Assembly (NCBI GenBank): GCA_019022495.1
Contig: JAFEKR010000056.1
Span: forward strand, 176,906 to 240,905
DNA: 64,000 bases
From: Epichloe hybrida
Taxonomy: Eukaryota; Ascomycota; Sordariomycetes; Hypocreales; Clavicipitaceae
Direction: 5' to 3'
Made by a program: the position numbers and the translations under genes. The notes beneath the pieces are model-generated. The model saw only the letters and a list, made by a program, of their open reading frames with translations. It did not search any database and was not told the origin of the DNA. Numbering within the stretch: the stretch's first letter is position 1; each line of letters starts with the position of its first letter. This document shows positions 1 to 10,437 of the stretch, piece by piece.

Positions 1-1121
1 ACACCCTTTGTCCCATTCTTCGTTCGCCTTATGCCGACATTGCCTGCCAAGACGTATGCCATTGTGTTCGTGCCCGGCTTGGGAAAATCGAGCATCTTCA
101 ATGGGGCTTTGGCATATCCCACTGGGATGTTGTCAACGCCGACACGCGTATAAGAAACACCATCCAGCTTCGCATCATCTTCTCCTGCCATCGTGCCATG
201 TGCGTCTCTCAGTCTTCCATCCTCCCTCCAGTGCATGAAGCCCGTAATCCATCCGGATATGTCGTACTCCGTCGGCCCTCCGCACGAAGTGCGTTTCTTT
301 GCTCGAACAATCTGTTCCCAGAATGATTTGATGGCCGGACTGTTTGGTTCGTCCCACGTCTGCACGAAACGACTGAGGATGGGCTTGAGGTTGTTGGCAT
401 ACTGCGTTGGCTCAGCACCCCATTCCTTTAAACGATCCAGCTTCTCATATAATTTCACCCAGTCATCTCTCGTTCCTAGCAAAGTCACAGACGGAATTCC
501 GCAAATGATGCCTCCAGAAAACTCAAAGTAGTGTTGCATGAGCCCCATCATCAAAACTGTCGCCGTCATGTTGTCGTTTTGCGTACTCGTGCTAAATCCT
601 GGCGCGACCCAGCCCAGCAACCAGTCTGTCTTGACACGCCTCTGAATTTCTTTTCCGAACGCTGCAATCACACTCTTCCAGGTGATTTCGTGGACTGTGA
701 TCTGTTCTTTCCCCCCAGAGTCGACAAATAGTTTTCGGATGGATTCAGCATTTCTCGTCATGTAGAAGTTCAGCTGAGCGAGCATCTCGAACCATACTAC
801 ATCTGGCCGGAGAACGAGACTCTGGTGGTTTGCCCACGCGACGATGGATCCGCGCACAAAACTATCCGACGATGGATATACGTTGTTGAGAACCCGCTCA
901 TCGGGTGCATCCAATTCGGAGTAAGATGAGAGTAGGAGTCTGGCCATGTACGGGTTCTTGTTGGCAACTTCTTCTGGACAGCTTTGGCGGAACAGTTCGC
1001 CTGCAGACGACACTTGGTCCGAAGTTTCCAGAGGTAGTGGTTCAACATTGCTAACCGGAATTGTGATGCTGCATCGTGCAGCTGTTGGCAGCCCCAGCAA
1101 GTAAATCAGTGTCGGCCTCAT
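1..1121 (-). CDS. DUF4419-type secreted protein, C-terminus beyond the window
   Basis: A single open frame reads leftward from ATG at 1121 without a stop to base 1, about 373 codons, so the C-terminus is missing. The N-terminus (MRPTLIYLLGLPTAARC) looks like a short signal peptide, suggesting secretion. Residues in the middle read WVAPGFSTSTQNDN, then a methionine-rich MMGLMQHYFEFSGG, then ICGIPSVTLLGTRDDW. This order is characteristic of fungal DUF4419 proteins, a family of unknown biochemical role that is expanded in many filamentous fungi. Only the edge truncation breaks the gene; I see no frameshift or intron in this part. Family assignment rests on motif recognition, not a search. The shadow frames on both strands in 1-1100 are not separate genes. 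Confidence 0.72.
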   Translation of the reverse strand, partial: MRPTLIYLLGLPTAARCSITIPVSNVEPLPLETSDQVSSAGELFRQSCPEEVANKNPYMARLLLSSYSELDAPDERVLNNVYPSSDSFVRGSIVAWANHQSLVLRPDVVWFEMLAQLNFYMTRNAESIRKLFVDSGGKEQITVHEITWKSVIAAFGKEIQRRVKTDWLLGWVAPGFSTSTQNDNMTATVLMMGLMQHYFEFSGGIICGIPSVTLLGTRDDWVKLYEKLDRLKEWGAEPTQYANNLKPILSRFVQTWDEPNSPAIKSFWEQIVRAKKRTSCGGPTEYDISGWITGFMHWREDGRLRDAHGTMAGEDDAKLDGVSYTRVGVDNIPVGYAKAPLKMLDFPKPGTNTMAYVLAGNVGIRRTKNGTKG

Positions 1122-1953
1122 TTTGGAGCAAGTAGGGTGCGGACAGGTGCGGATGCCGGTGACACGTTGGAGGAGCAAAAGATGAGGCCAAAGTCCGGCC
1201 CTGGTTAAGACTGGCTGGGACTGGTTGGGACTGGTTGGGACTATATTCTCGGCTTCTCTGTGCTGTGAGGAATACTTTGTCTTTGGAACAAAGCAGCCGA
1301 CACGATCCAAGACACTGAGCTGGCCTCGAGCATTCCACAGCCAGAGCTTGTCCAGTAGGGTTGTCTGCATGCCAACTGGCAGGAATGATTCCATAATTAG
1401 TTTCTTTCCCAATCAAGAAAAAAAAAAAAGAAACAATGATTCATAATTCATAATCAGGAAGGGACGCGCCTGAGTCTTGCGCGGTGGCAATTCACAGAAT
1501 GTTCCTGCCGTTTTGCCGTCGACACGCACACGACGCGCAACCGCACTGCCAATTCAGCCACTGATGTCGAGCTCGGCCCAAAAAAAGCCTCGACTCGTGT
1601 CGGAAAATTCATCTATTTTCTTGTGAGTGGCTAGCATCACAATGATGGAAATACGACGCGTTAATTGGGATTTCAAACAATTTTGCTTGGTTAATCTAAA
1701 TCATCTATATATGCTGGCCATGCCGACCACAAAACCCAGTCCTAGGACTACTGGATCAAGCCAAGTGAATAGCTCATAAACTCCAAAACCTTCCCAAGCG
1801 CCATGCTCTTCGGCAAATAGAAAAAAAAAAAAGGCAATCAACCATCGGTGTAAAAAAAGGAGTCAAGCCAGGTATCACATGCATGTCGTGTTCTCGTTTG
1901 CTTGGCAATCAAATTTTGGCTCCAAACTTTCGTTCATCACTTCGACCATCCAG
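1122..1953. other. Intergenic spacer
   Basis: This spacer lies between the start of the DUF4419-type gene and the 3' end of the mannitol-1-phosphate dehydrogenase gene. It includes two A-runs (near 1418-1430 and 1820-1835) and a short tandem of GACTGGTTGG-like units near 1208-1238. It should contain the DUF4419 promoter and the dehydrogenase 3' UTR. I see no supported gene here. Confidence 0.6.
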
Positions 1954-3206
1954 TCAATCTTCGCGACTGTCGTCAAGGACGCGCTGGACAACCTGAGCCA
2001 ACTGAGGATGAATCTTTTCGCTAGTCTGAATGCCACAGACCTTGCTGACGATTTCCTGTGCCGAATTCTGAGACATAATCTTGGCCAACTCTTTGGATTC
2101 TTCGTCCTCTTCAACATTCTGGAAACGGAAGCACATCTCGATGGCATCCAGAAGGTACTTAATGGGCTGACCCATTTCAGCAAGCTCAGCAGCCGGACCG
2201 ATGAAGCGCTCCTTGCGGGAAAGTTTTCTCAGTGGCGCGCGGCCAACACGCTCCACGGCATCTTCCAAGTGAGGGTTTCCAATTCGCTTGATGATCTTCT
2301 CGACATAGGCAGTTTGGTCGTCCTCCTCAAATCCGTGCTTGGTGACAATGAGGTTCTTGGTCTCCATAAGCGCGCCGCGGACTTCTGACATGATATCCTT
2401 GTCTTGGAGGGCATCATAGACGGTGCGCTTTCTTCGGTTATAACCATGGTAGGCCGCAGTGGCGTGGCCAGTGTTGACAGTGAACAGCTTGCGTTCAATA
2501 AAGGGACCAAGGTTGTCAACCCATTGAATGCCTTGGATGGGAGGGATACCAACGTCTTCGAAGGGAGTCTTTTCCACGACCCACTCGAAGAATTTCTCAA
2601 GAGTGACATCGAGCCCAGCGTTTGGATCTTGAGCCGGTACAATGCGGTCAATAGCCGAATTGGCGTAGCGAGCCCGCAGGTGATGGTCTTCTAGGCGCTC
2701 AGGTGCTGTATTTCCGGGGTCTTTAATGTGTTGAGCAAGTGTGTCGGTGGCACCGATGGCGTTTTCGCATGCAATAACATGAAGAGGAGCCTCATCGCCG
2801 GACCGGCGGTCAATACCCTTGGCAATGACTGGAGCAATGAACTTGAGGATGTTGGGACCGACAGAGCAAGTGACAACTTCAGCAGTGGCAATCTCCTTGA
2901 TCAAATCCTCCTCGTGAGTCTTGGAGTTGATGGCCCGGTAGTTGGTAATTGTATTCTCAGTGGTGCCCTCAGTTCCAACCTCGATGACCTTGTATGAGGG
3001 TGCCGCGTTGATCTTGTCAATGAGAGAATCAACGACATCGGCGAATACAACCTCGTACCCAGAGTTGTGCAGGAAGCAGGCAACAAATCCACGACCTTGA
3101 AAGAATTAGCGTACACATAGTGAGCGCAGTTGCTTCTGCGCAGTGGGTATCACGTACCGATATTGCCGGCGCCGAAATGGACAGCCTTTTTTGTACTAGG
3201 AGCCAT
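1954..3206 (-). CDS. mpd1: Mannitol-1-phosphate 5-dehydrogenase
   Basis: Cytosolic NAD-dependent enzyme interconverting fructose-6-phosphate and mannitol-1-phosphate, the entry to fungal mannitol metabolism. Exon 1 is 3206-3158 and exon 2 is 3095-1954; the 62-bp intron (3157-3096) has GTACGTG and CAAG borders and splits the Gly codon of the Rossmann motif. The spliced protein is 396 residues, the family length. The start gives [17 protein letters not shown], and after splicing GAGNIGRGF (about residues 12-20) forms the dinucleotide-binding loop. The family active-site block [19 protein letters not shown] is present, with the likely catalytic Lys near residue 219. The stop is TGA after DDSRED. 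The gene is intact and not RIP-mutated. It is separated from glucose-6-phosphate isomerase, same strand, by the transposon block. mpd1/mpdA are both used as names for this family. Confidence 0.95.
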
Positions 3207-5600
3207 CGTGAAGTTCGGTTGATTGGCTCAGATAGGTCGCAAGGTGGACAGTAGGTAACGTCTCCGGAGCGTGCCTGGACTTGCAGAATGGGATGCAGCA
3301 GAGCAGAAGTTCAGACTAATCAAGAACAGCTCAGTGAGAAAACAGGCGTGGGATAGATGACCAACGTCGGAGTAGGCAAAATGAAAGAGGTTGTGGTGAA
3401 AAGTGGTGACGGTATTGGAATGGATGGAAATGGAGGGAAACAACCGGACGGTGTGCGAGGGACTAGGGGGAGTTTAAATAAATATGAGGCAAACTTGGCG
3501 ACGGAAAGTCCAGGGACGATGTCGGAACGGCCTGCTCAAGTTGACGAGGAAGCCTTGAGGCATCAGAAGGGATGGTGCTAGTGGGGCAGCTGCGTAAAGG
3601 CTAGGCGGGGGAAGGAGCGATTGCAAGAAGAGGGGCGGGCAGTGATGACGATGTTATCATTATGGAGTAGTCCGTACGTAGTCCGTAATAAACGCGCAGC
3701 AGCAATTTTTATGCATGGAGTTAACGTACTCATTCATGATGGCGGGGGGTACTTGCACATGCCGCACCTGCTGCATTTGTCGCCGAGCATTCGCGTTCGC
3801 CCGGCGCCTTCAGTGGGCACTTTTACCTGCAGGTGCCGTAACCAGGCCGTATTATGCTTGGCTGAGACGTAAAGGAGGCGGCGGCACAGGGGGTGTGCGG
3901 GGGGTAGAGTCAGAAGTTAGAGAGCATGGCAAAGTGGGGCTGGCGGGGCTGGCGGGGCTGGCGGGGTAGATGGCAACATGGCAGAGATGGCGGGAATGGG
4001 CAACCATCAGCCAGCCTTGGCCAGAACGCATCGTGGCATTCATTCTTGTCCACCTGATGACACCTGATGAGAGTCCTGCTAGTCCGTACATGGCATTTAC
4101 TAGACTCTTCTCGACTCTAAAAGGGCACTTGACAACACCGTAGACGGGGGATTCTGTTGGCATTCGGTCGGCAGTGTCGCGGATTGTCTTAACCAGGGCG
4201 AGAACGTGTTGGCCACGACTCGTTATGGCCGTGAGGAGACGATTCCCCGGGCTAGCCTGCCCCGGCGCTCTGCGACTCGACGACTGGAGGATGCTGATGC
4301 CATCGTGGACTCGGCCGTCTATGTCAACGGATATCCTCTGTTCTTTTTTTGGGTACAGGGCATCCATCATGTGTCCTAGTTCCCACCCCATCATATTAAA
4401 GGGCCGAGCAGAATCAGCAAAACACAAAAGTCTGGCACAATTGCGGCTTTTACAGGGGTAATCGATATAGCGTCCGGGTGCTGACAGCACTTGCGGCCAC
4501 CCATCAATCATCACATCATCATACACCTACTAGAGGCTACAGCCGCATGTGCATCCAAGAGGTGTTTCGAGACAGTGACCGAGATGGCGCCAGCAGCGTC
4601 TCCAACCAGCCAGTGGTACGCGAGAACGGTCAAAGGCAGCAAGGATGAGGACAGTTCCACCGTAGCACCACCACCATTTTGTGAGTCGTTATTAATATGT
4701 ATCGTCCCCCTCAGGTCGCCAGCCACTGACAGCACACGGCATTGCGCGGCCAGGCAACAGGTATCTGCCATTCTTTCCAGTGTTTCAAATTTTACTTGGT
4801 GTCATACCCATGAAATAGCAACTGGACACCGTTGTGGTACCGGTGTGACATCAATGAGGCCAAGTTTCGAACCCACGACACCACCTGGGTGGCATCAATA
4901 ATATGCATGGGTTCACTCCTCCGACTCCAAATACATCCATGTACATTCCAGAGTAAAGGTGGAGGAGGTAGGGAGTTCCCCTCTGAGCCTCTCAGGGCGC
5001 GGAGTAGTAGGAGGGTACGAGATTGACGATGACGTAGGAGGTGCGAATGGCCCAGAGTTACAATAGCGTTTGTTTCATGAATATTGATTGGCCCGGAGGA
5101 ACCAGGGAATGGCGATAGTGCCGTACTATGTACATGTAGTGTGACTGGCCCTCTGGCGGGGTGCTTCTTCAATTGAAATGTCGTCAGACCGGTGTCATTG
5201 TGTGGGAGAGGGACAGGTGAGCTTCACGGGAACAATTGCTCCGGTCGCGGGAAGAATTTGTTCGCTCATGATGCTCACGAACCACAACGAGAGCACATAG
5301 AATAGAACAGGCACAGAATCTAATTCGGTAGATGTAATCCGTACATAAGTTGACAATCGGCCCAACATCCAAGCGGGAGAACGTGACGTGGCAGGGGTGT
5401 CACCCGGCTAGACCTCTCGATTAGGGAAAAAAAAATCTCGATTCACCATGATGACCATCGTCTGGATCTGTGCGATCCCGAGAACGTGGTGTATGTGTCT
5501 GTACAGCTGCAAAGACTGTTAACAAGTCGTCAAATGACTGCGGGTGACTGACGTCTTGGTCCACTTGAAGATCGATCGAGTTGTCGAACGGGGACCTCTA
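3207..5600. other. Spacer between the mannitol gene and the TIR element
   Basis: GC-normal DNA upstream of the mannitol-1-phosphate dehydrogenase start. It presumably carries that gene's promoter. It holds a 9-bp tandem repeat (GGGCTGGCG units) at about 3936-3967 and scattered TCCGTA motifs (near 3670, 4081 and 5338). Several open frames of 60-224 codons occur, but they overlap on both strands and show no recognisable domain. I support no gene here. Confidence 0.55.
3935..3968. repeat. 9-bp GC-rich minisatellite
   Basis: Three to four head-to-tail copies of GGGGCTGGC are read directly from the sequence. No function is implied. Confidence 0.85.
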
Positions 5601-5943
5601 AACACGCATATGTCAAAAATTGAACACGCATATGCCGCCCCACTTTTCCCGCTTTTCGCCCACCTTCTGACCTACATAGATTCCTCTCCTTCTCCCCTTC
5701 TTAGCTTCTTAGTTATCATTAATTATTATCACCTTCAACGTCAAATTCAACGTTAAATTCAACCTTTTACACAAGCGTATTATATCCTTAGTATCTCTAA
5801 TAATAATACTAGCTATATAATTTTACCTTACTATAATAGCTACGAAGATTGGACGCGAGCCACACTAAAAACAGGTGGGTGTACTATCTATCCCGATTAG
5901 GACTAACGGCATATGCGTGTTTAATTTTTGACATATGCGTGTT
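5601..5943. mobile_element. MITE-like element with 37-bp TIRs and TA target duplication
   Basis: Bases 5601-5637 and 5907-5943 are inverted repeats of 37 bp with one mismatch (G versus A). Both ends are flanked by TA (5599-5600 and 5944-5945). Each TIR contains two copies of AACACGCATATG. The 343-bp length, lack of coding capacity and TA duplication fit a non-autonomous Tc1/mariner-type element. The interior is AT-rich with a pyrimidine-rich left part. A ten-base direct repeat GTCGAACGGG lies outside both ends (5583-5592 and 5953-5962). Superfamily assignment is inference from the TA duplication; no second copy is visible in this window. Confidence 0.75.
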
Positions 5944-5996
5944 TAGATGTCCGTCGAACGGGCGTTCGTCACCCCCCCAGGGCGGAAACCGGAAAG

Positions 5997-6229
5997 TGTT
6001 GGAATCCCGCCGCAAGCGCTCAACCGCATGCAGGCAACTTGGACACTAGGACCTACCTAACTAGTTACTTTTCCGGACCTTTAGTAGATATATAGTATAG
6101 TTTATATAGGTAGATTACACACCCTATAGTATAGGTACTTAGTTATTTAAACTATAGTCCGTACCCTCTTATAGGATTAGATAACTTAATAGAGGTAGTT
6201 AAATTAAACCCTAGCTTTGCGGTCTAATA
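5997..6229 (+). repeat. Left LTR of the copia element
   Basis: 233 bp, starting TGTTGGAATCCCGC. Its first 90 or so bases are GC-normal, while the rest is transition-mutated relative to the right LTR. The terminal TCCAACA has become TCTAATA. It is preceded by GAAAG, one copy of the target duplication. Confidence 0.93.
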
Positions 6230-9185
6230 TAGTAGTAATTACGTAGTGTTTATGATTATTATACCTTTTCTTCTAAATTAGTACTCTTCTCTTTAAATTA
6301 ACTAATTATTTAATCTTTAAATAAATTAGTATATACCTAGTAAAAGAGAGGCCTAATTTATTAATATTATAATTAAGCAACCCTAGCACACTAGGATTAA
6401 TACCACCTTTACTAGTTTAATAATAACATTATAGGATATCTTATAATAGCTAAGGAATCTTTAAAAAGTAATAAGCTAGCTATTAAGCTATAGGAGCCCT
6501 ACTATTAGGACCTATAGTATAAAATAGTTAAGGCAAGAGCTATTAAAGATAGAATCTAGGTCTTTATTAATCCTAATTTAAAGATATAGCTAGACTACTC
6601 TCCTAAGCCTCTAATCCTTATAGGAAATAGAACTCTAGTAAAGAGAAAGGTAGTAAAAGCTATATAGAGTTAATTATTTATATTAGAGACCTTAGGAGTT
6701 TAAACACACTCTTATAGCACTAGAGCTATAACTAAGAGCCTACTAAAACCTAAGGAAAGCTTGCCTAAAGATATTAAGGTAACTAAAGAGAGTTATTTTT
6801 AGTACCCTTAATAACCTAATAATACTAAAGATAGTGCCTAGTTTACTATTCTTAGTGGTTATTATTAGGTCTTTAATAGTTAATTCTAGAGCCTTATAAA
6901 GGCCTTATAAGAGTATTATACGTGGTTTACAGGGACCCTTAGGTCTAAATATAAGTAAATAACCTTAAGGTATATATCTCTTTATAATAAGATTAAGGAG
7001 CTTTAAAGGAATATAATACCTTTAAGTAAGACTATTAAGTATTATACTAAAATTAATTTTAATAAGACTATTAAGCAGAATCTTATAAGAGTAAATATTA
7101 ATAAATAGCTTATAGATGCTTTAATTAGTTATAAGAGATACTTCTAAGTAGACTGCCTTATCTCTAAGGGTAACTTACCTATAGAAATAATTAATAACGC
7201 TATTAGGGCTTAATTCCCTGCTATCTTAGCTTAGGTTAACTTATTAATTTATACTACAAAGAGTAAGGGAAAGGTCCTAGATTTCTATAGTATTATAAGT
7301 AGAATTAGGCACCTAATTAAAGCCTAAGGAAAGTCTTAAGTAAAGGCTAATAACTCTTTTAGAGTAAAACTAACTCTAAATAGTAAAACAAAGAATAAAG
7401 CTAAAAAAGAGAAGGTAAAGAAAAATAACTATATTTATTATAAGAAGCATAAGATAAAGAAGTTAAAAGACTTGTAGAAGGTTTATAAGGCTCTCTACCT
7501 AATAAAAGACTAGAAGATTAATAAAGAGCTGTTAAAGAAGGTAAAAGAAGTAATAAATTATTAACCTAATAATGTAAAAAAGGTATATAACGCTTAGTTA
7601 AAGAATAATAGCATAAAGGAACCTAAAGAAGATAATACTATATTTACTACTATAGGAGAGTTTACAGAGGCTTTTCTTACCTAGGATAAATCGCGAGTTA
7701 TACTTAATAGCGGAACCTTAATCTATATCTTTAATAATAAACGCTAGTTTATAGACCTTAATTATAGTAAGCAGCCTGGAATTTAAGTAGGTTATGGTGT
7801 TATAAATACTTATGGCGTTAGCATAGCTTGGATTGTCTTAATAGATAGCTAGACCCTTACCTTATTAAACGCCTAGTATTAGCTAATATTCTTTATAAAC
7901 CTTATATCTCTTTAGCTACTTATATAAAAGAGACTAAGGTAGGATAATCTTACTAGAAGGGTAATAGACCTAGTGAGAGGTAATTAAGAGATATTTTAAA
8001 CTTAGGTTATTAGTACGTAGCTATGTATAGAGGGCTTAAGCCTATTAGAAGCTTTTATTATTAAGGGAGATTTGCGAGACCTGAAGATAGCTATAATAAC
8101 GCCTGCAGATCTATAGCACGCTAGATTAGTATATCCAGGTAAGGATGTAATAGATTAAGTGCTTTAGAAGCTTTAAATTTAATTAAAGAAAAGGAGTATA
8201 AGTAAATATAAGGTTTACTAAACCTCTAAAGTATAAAGGCAAATATTATAAGTCCCTTAGACGGGATCTTTACCTTTAGGGCTGCTTTAAGTAATCTCTT
8301 TTAACCTCTTTACTTAATTATTAGGGTATAATAAAGACTAATATATTACTCTTTTTACTTATAGAGCAATAGGACTATATTATATCTTTATAATCCTATT
8401 AAAGACTAATATCACGCTTTACTTTAATTAGTTAGAAGCTTTATACACGAGAGTGTATGGCATTTACATTATAGTTATAATAACTAATAGTAAGACTACC
8501 TTCTAGACTAAAAAATAAGAAGAGAAGGTTATAAACAAAGGTATTATTATTAGAAAGTCTAGCCTAGCTTACCTATATTAAAATAGGCACGCTAAACAGT
8601 CTAGGGGGGTGATAATAAGGGTTATAATAACTCTTATAACATAATTAGGCTTCCTAGAAGACCTCTAGCCTGTAGCTACTGAAGTAGCTATTTATATCTT
8701 AAATTACACGCCTTAAAAGCTACTTAATTAGTAATTACCTTAACAAGTATTAAATAGGTAGTTAAGAGATAACAAGCTTTAATGGAGTTACTTACTAGAA
8801 GAGCCGGAAGCTTTAATAACTTATCTATAAGCTTTTAGATATAAAGTATTCGTAATAACGCAAAGTAAGCTTCGTAAGGCAAGACTAAAGCTCACTTAGA
8901 GAGCTTACATTAGATACCTTGCTAGATACGTTTCCTCTATGTAATACCTGATTTAGGTACTAACGATAAAGAGGAGCTGCTAGTTCTTGTTAAGCTACGT
9001 TACCTTTGATAAGTCTATTTTCTATGCTTAAGAAAGAGGCCTATTATTAACTATAAAAGAAGTTAAAAAATAATGCCTTAAAGAGCTAGTTAAGGATATA
9101 TTATTTACGCTAGCTAGCTCTATAGATGGCTATTACTAGTACTCCTACTACTAAGTTAAAAGGGAAAACCCTATACTAGGAAGAA
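6230..9185 (+). pseudogene. Copia gag-protease-integrase relic
   Basis: Conceptual translation ignoring stops gives a copia-type gag region (about 6.85-7.56 kb) with a degraded zinc knuckle near 7420-7470. The protease block follows near 7690-7760, where the active-site Asp reads Asn (ILNSGTLIYIFNNKR). Pre-integrase sequence lies near 8.06-8.15 kb and the integrase core near 8.2-8.75 kb (for example LPEDLWP-like FLEDLWPVATEVAIYILNYTP with one damaged codon at its end). Stops are almost all TAG or TAA where Gln or Trp would be expected, which is what RIP produces. There is no intact ORF. Confidence 0.85.
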
Positions 9186-10165
9186 AAACCCCCTTACGTC
9201 TGTGTACAGGCTGGCGCCGGCCCTGTGACGGGTCTGCGCTGCTTGGTGTGTTTCCTATTATAGGTGTTTATTACTAGCTTACACTAGCCTTATCCTATTA
9301 AAAAGAAAAAAGAAAGGAAAAATATATAGAATAAGCCCCTTCTAGTCTTATTCTAGTGTAATAACACATCTATCCTAAGTCTCTCTACTTTAGGCTAGGG
9401 TAAAGTAAATCTGGATTTATAGCATTAATTCACTTCTTGTTCACTTTTATGCTAACTCTTCTATAGCCCTACTTTTTAGCTATCTCTAGCCTGCCTCTGC
9501 CTTATATATCTAGTAAAGTCTAAGCACCTGGTTTTGTTTAATTAGTATAGGGGGAGGGTAGTTATAGCCCTAGACTAGTATAGTCCTAGGATAAGATCGC
9601 TTATATGTTATTAGATTTGTTAATTACATTATACTTTATTTTTAAGTAAGTTATCTAAATTATCCCCCCCCCCCTTCTCTATAGGTATAAAAGAGAGCTC
9701 TCCCTCCCCTAGGGTCCTAGTCTCTTTCTTCTCTTTATATTAAACTTCCTATAGGTTTTTCTTTTCTTTCTAGCTATTTAAGGCTATCCTAGGCTAGGGT
9801 TAGGTTATTTACTAATGTTTGCTGCAGATTTGGAATAAATCTAGCATGATAGCGCTAGAAGCTATAAGTACTCTGGTGTCACTGCTTGTCTAGCTCTAAT
9901 CCGCCTAGGAATCCTATAAGTACAAGGACTTCCTAAGGAAGTCTATGACTAAGAAGTAATACGCGCGGGTGATGGAAAAGGGTCTATCTGTGAGTTATGT
10001 TCGCCTCTGTTCCGGGCCTGGTCCGCTGCTAATTCGCCTTAGCTTGGTGTACTAAGAGAAGTCCAATGCGTGTCCTGCGAGTCTCGTTCGATTTGGGACC
10101 TCGGGCAGCTAGTTAAGGATAATAAGGATAAAAGCTCTAATATAAGGCTTCTATAGATAGCGTAC
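9186..10165. other. Unclassified segment with two GC-normal islands
   Basis: This segment lies between the copia integrase relic and the left gypsy LTR. Two islands, 9191-9255 and about 9955-10115, are GC-normal and free of RIP-type decay, while the sequence between them is TpA-rich. A C-run sits near 9664-9674. Near 9955-10040 a largely open frame reads like KGLSVSYVRLCSGPGP, which I do not recognise. It could be a variable linker of the copia polyprotein or a separate older insertion. The copia element would be unusually long if all of it were native. Confidence 0.4.
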
Positions 10166-10170
10166 CCTCT

Positions 10171-10437
10171 TGTCACGACTGTGTTCGGGGAGATATAAAC
10201 GGAGTGAAGGCTAAGGTTCTTAGTCGTAGCTAGAGAGCTACTACTTAGGGGTAGGTACATAAAGGTCTTAAACTCTAACCTCCTATATCTCTTATAGGTA
10301 GTCCTTATCTAAATACCCTACTATATATATATAGCTATCTAGCGGCTACTTAGTTATTTACATAGGCTAAGGCTTACCTAAGGGCTCCGTTATATAACTA
10401 TCCTATCCGCAACTCCCTAGCCTCTATGCTCCTAACA
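10171..10437 (-). repeat. Gypsy LTR A (3' LTR of the array in element orientation)
   Basis: 267 bp, plus-strand ends TGTCACGACTG and CTCCTAACA. Its outer (left) 50 bases are GC-normal; its inner part is TpA-rich. It is preceded by target duplication CCTCT. Confidence 0.92.

Noticed and set aside
3852..4526. 224-codon minus-strand frame upstream of the mannitol gene
   Set aside because: Its C-terminal part is just the translation of a minisatellite and proline-rich DNA, other frames overlap on the plus strand, and no domain or signal is recognisable.
4850..4900. TTCGAACC-like string suggesting a tRNA T-loop
   Set aside because: The flanking bases cannot form a T-stem, and no acceptor or anticodon arm can be drawn on either strand.
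9186..10165. A second LTR pair or solo LTR in the unclassified segment
   Set aside because: No direct repeat of either GC-normal island and no TG...CA ends with a flanking duplication were found in the window.
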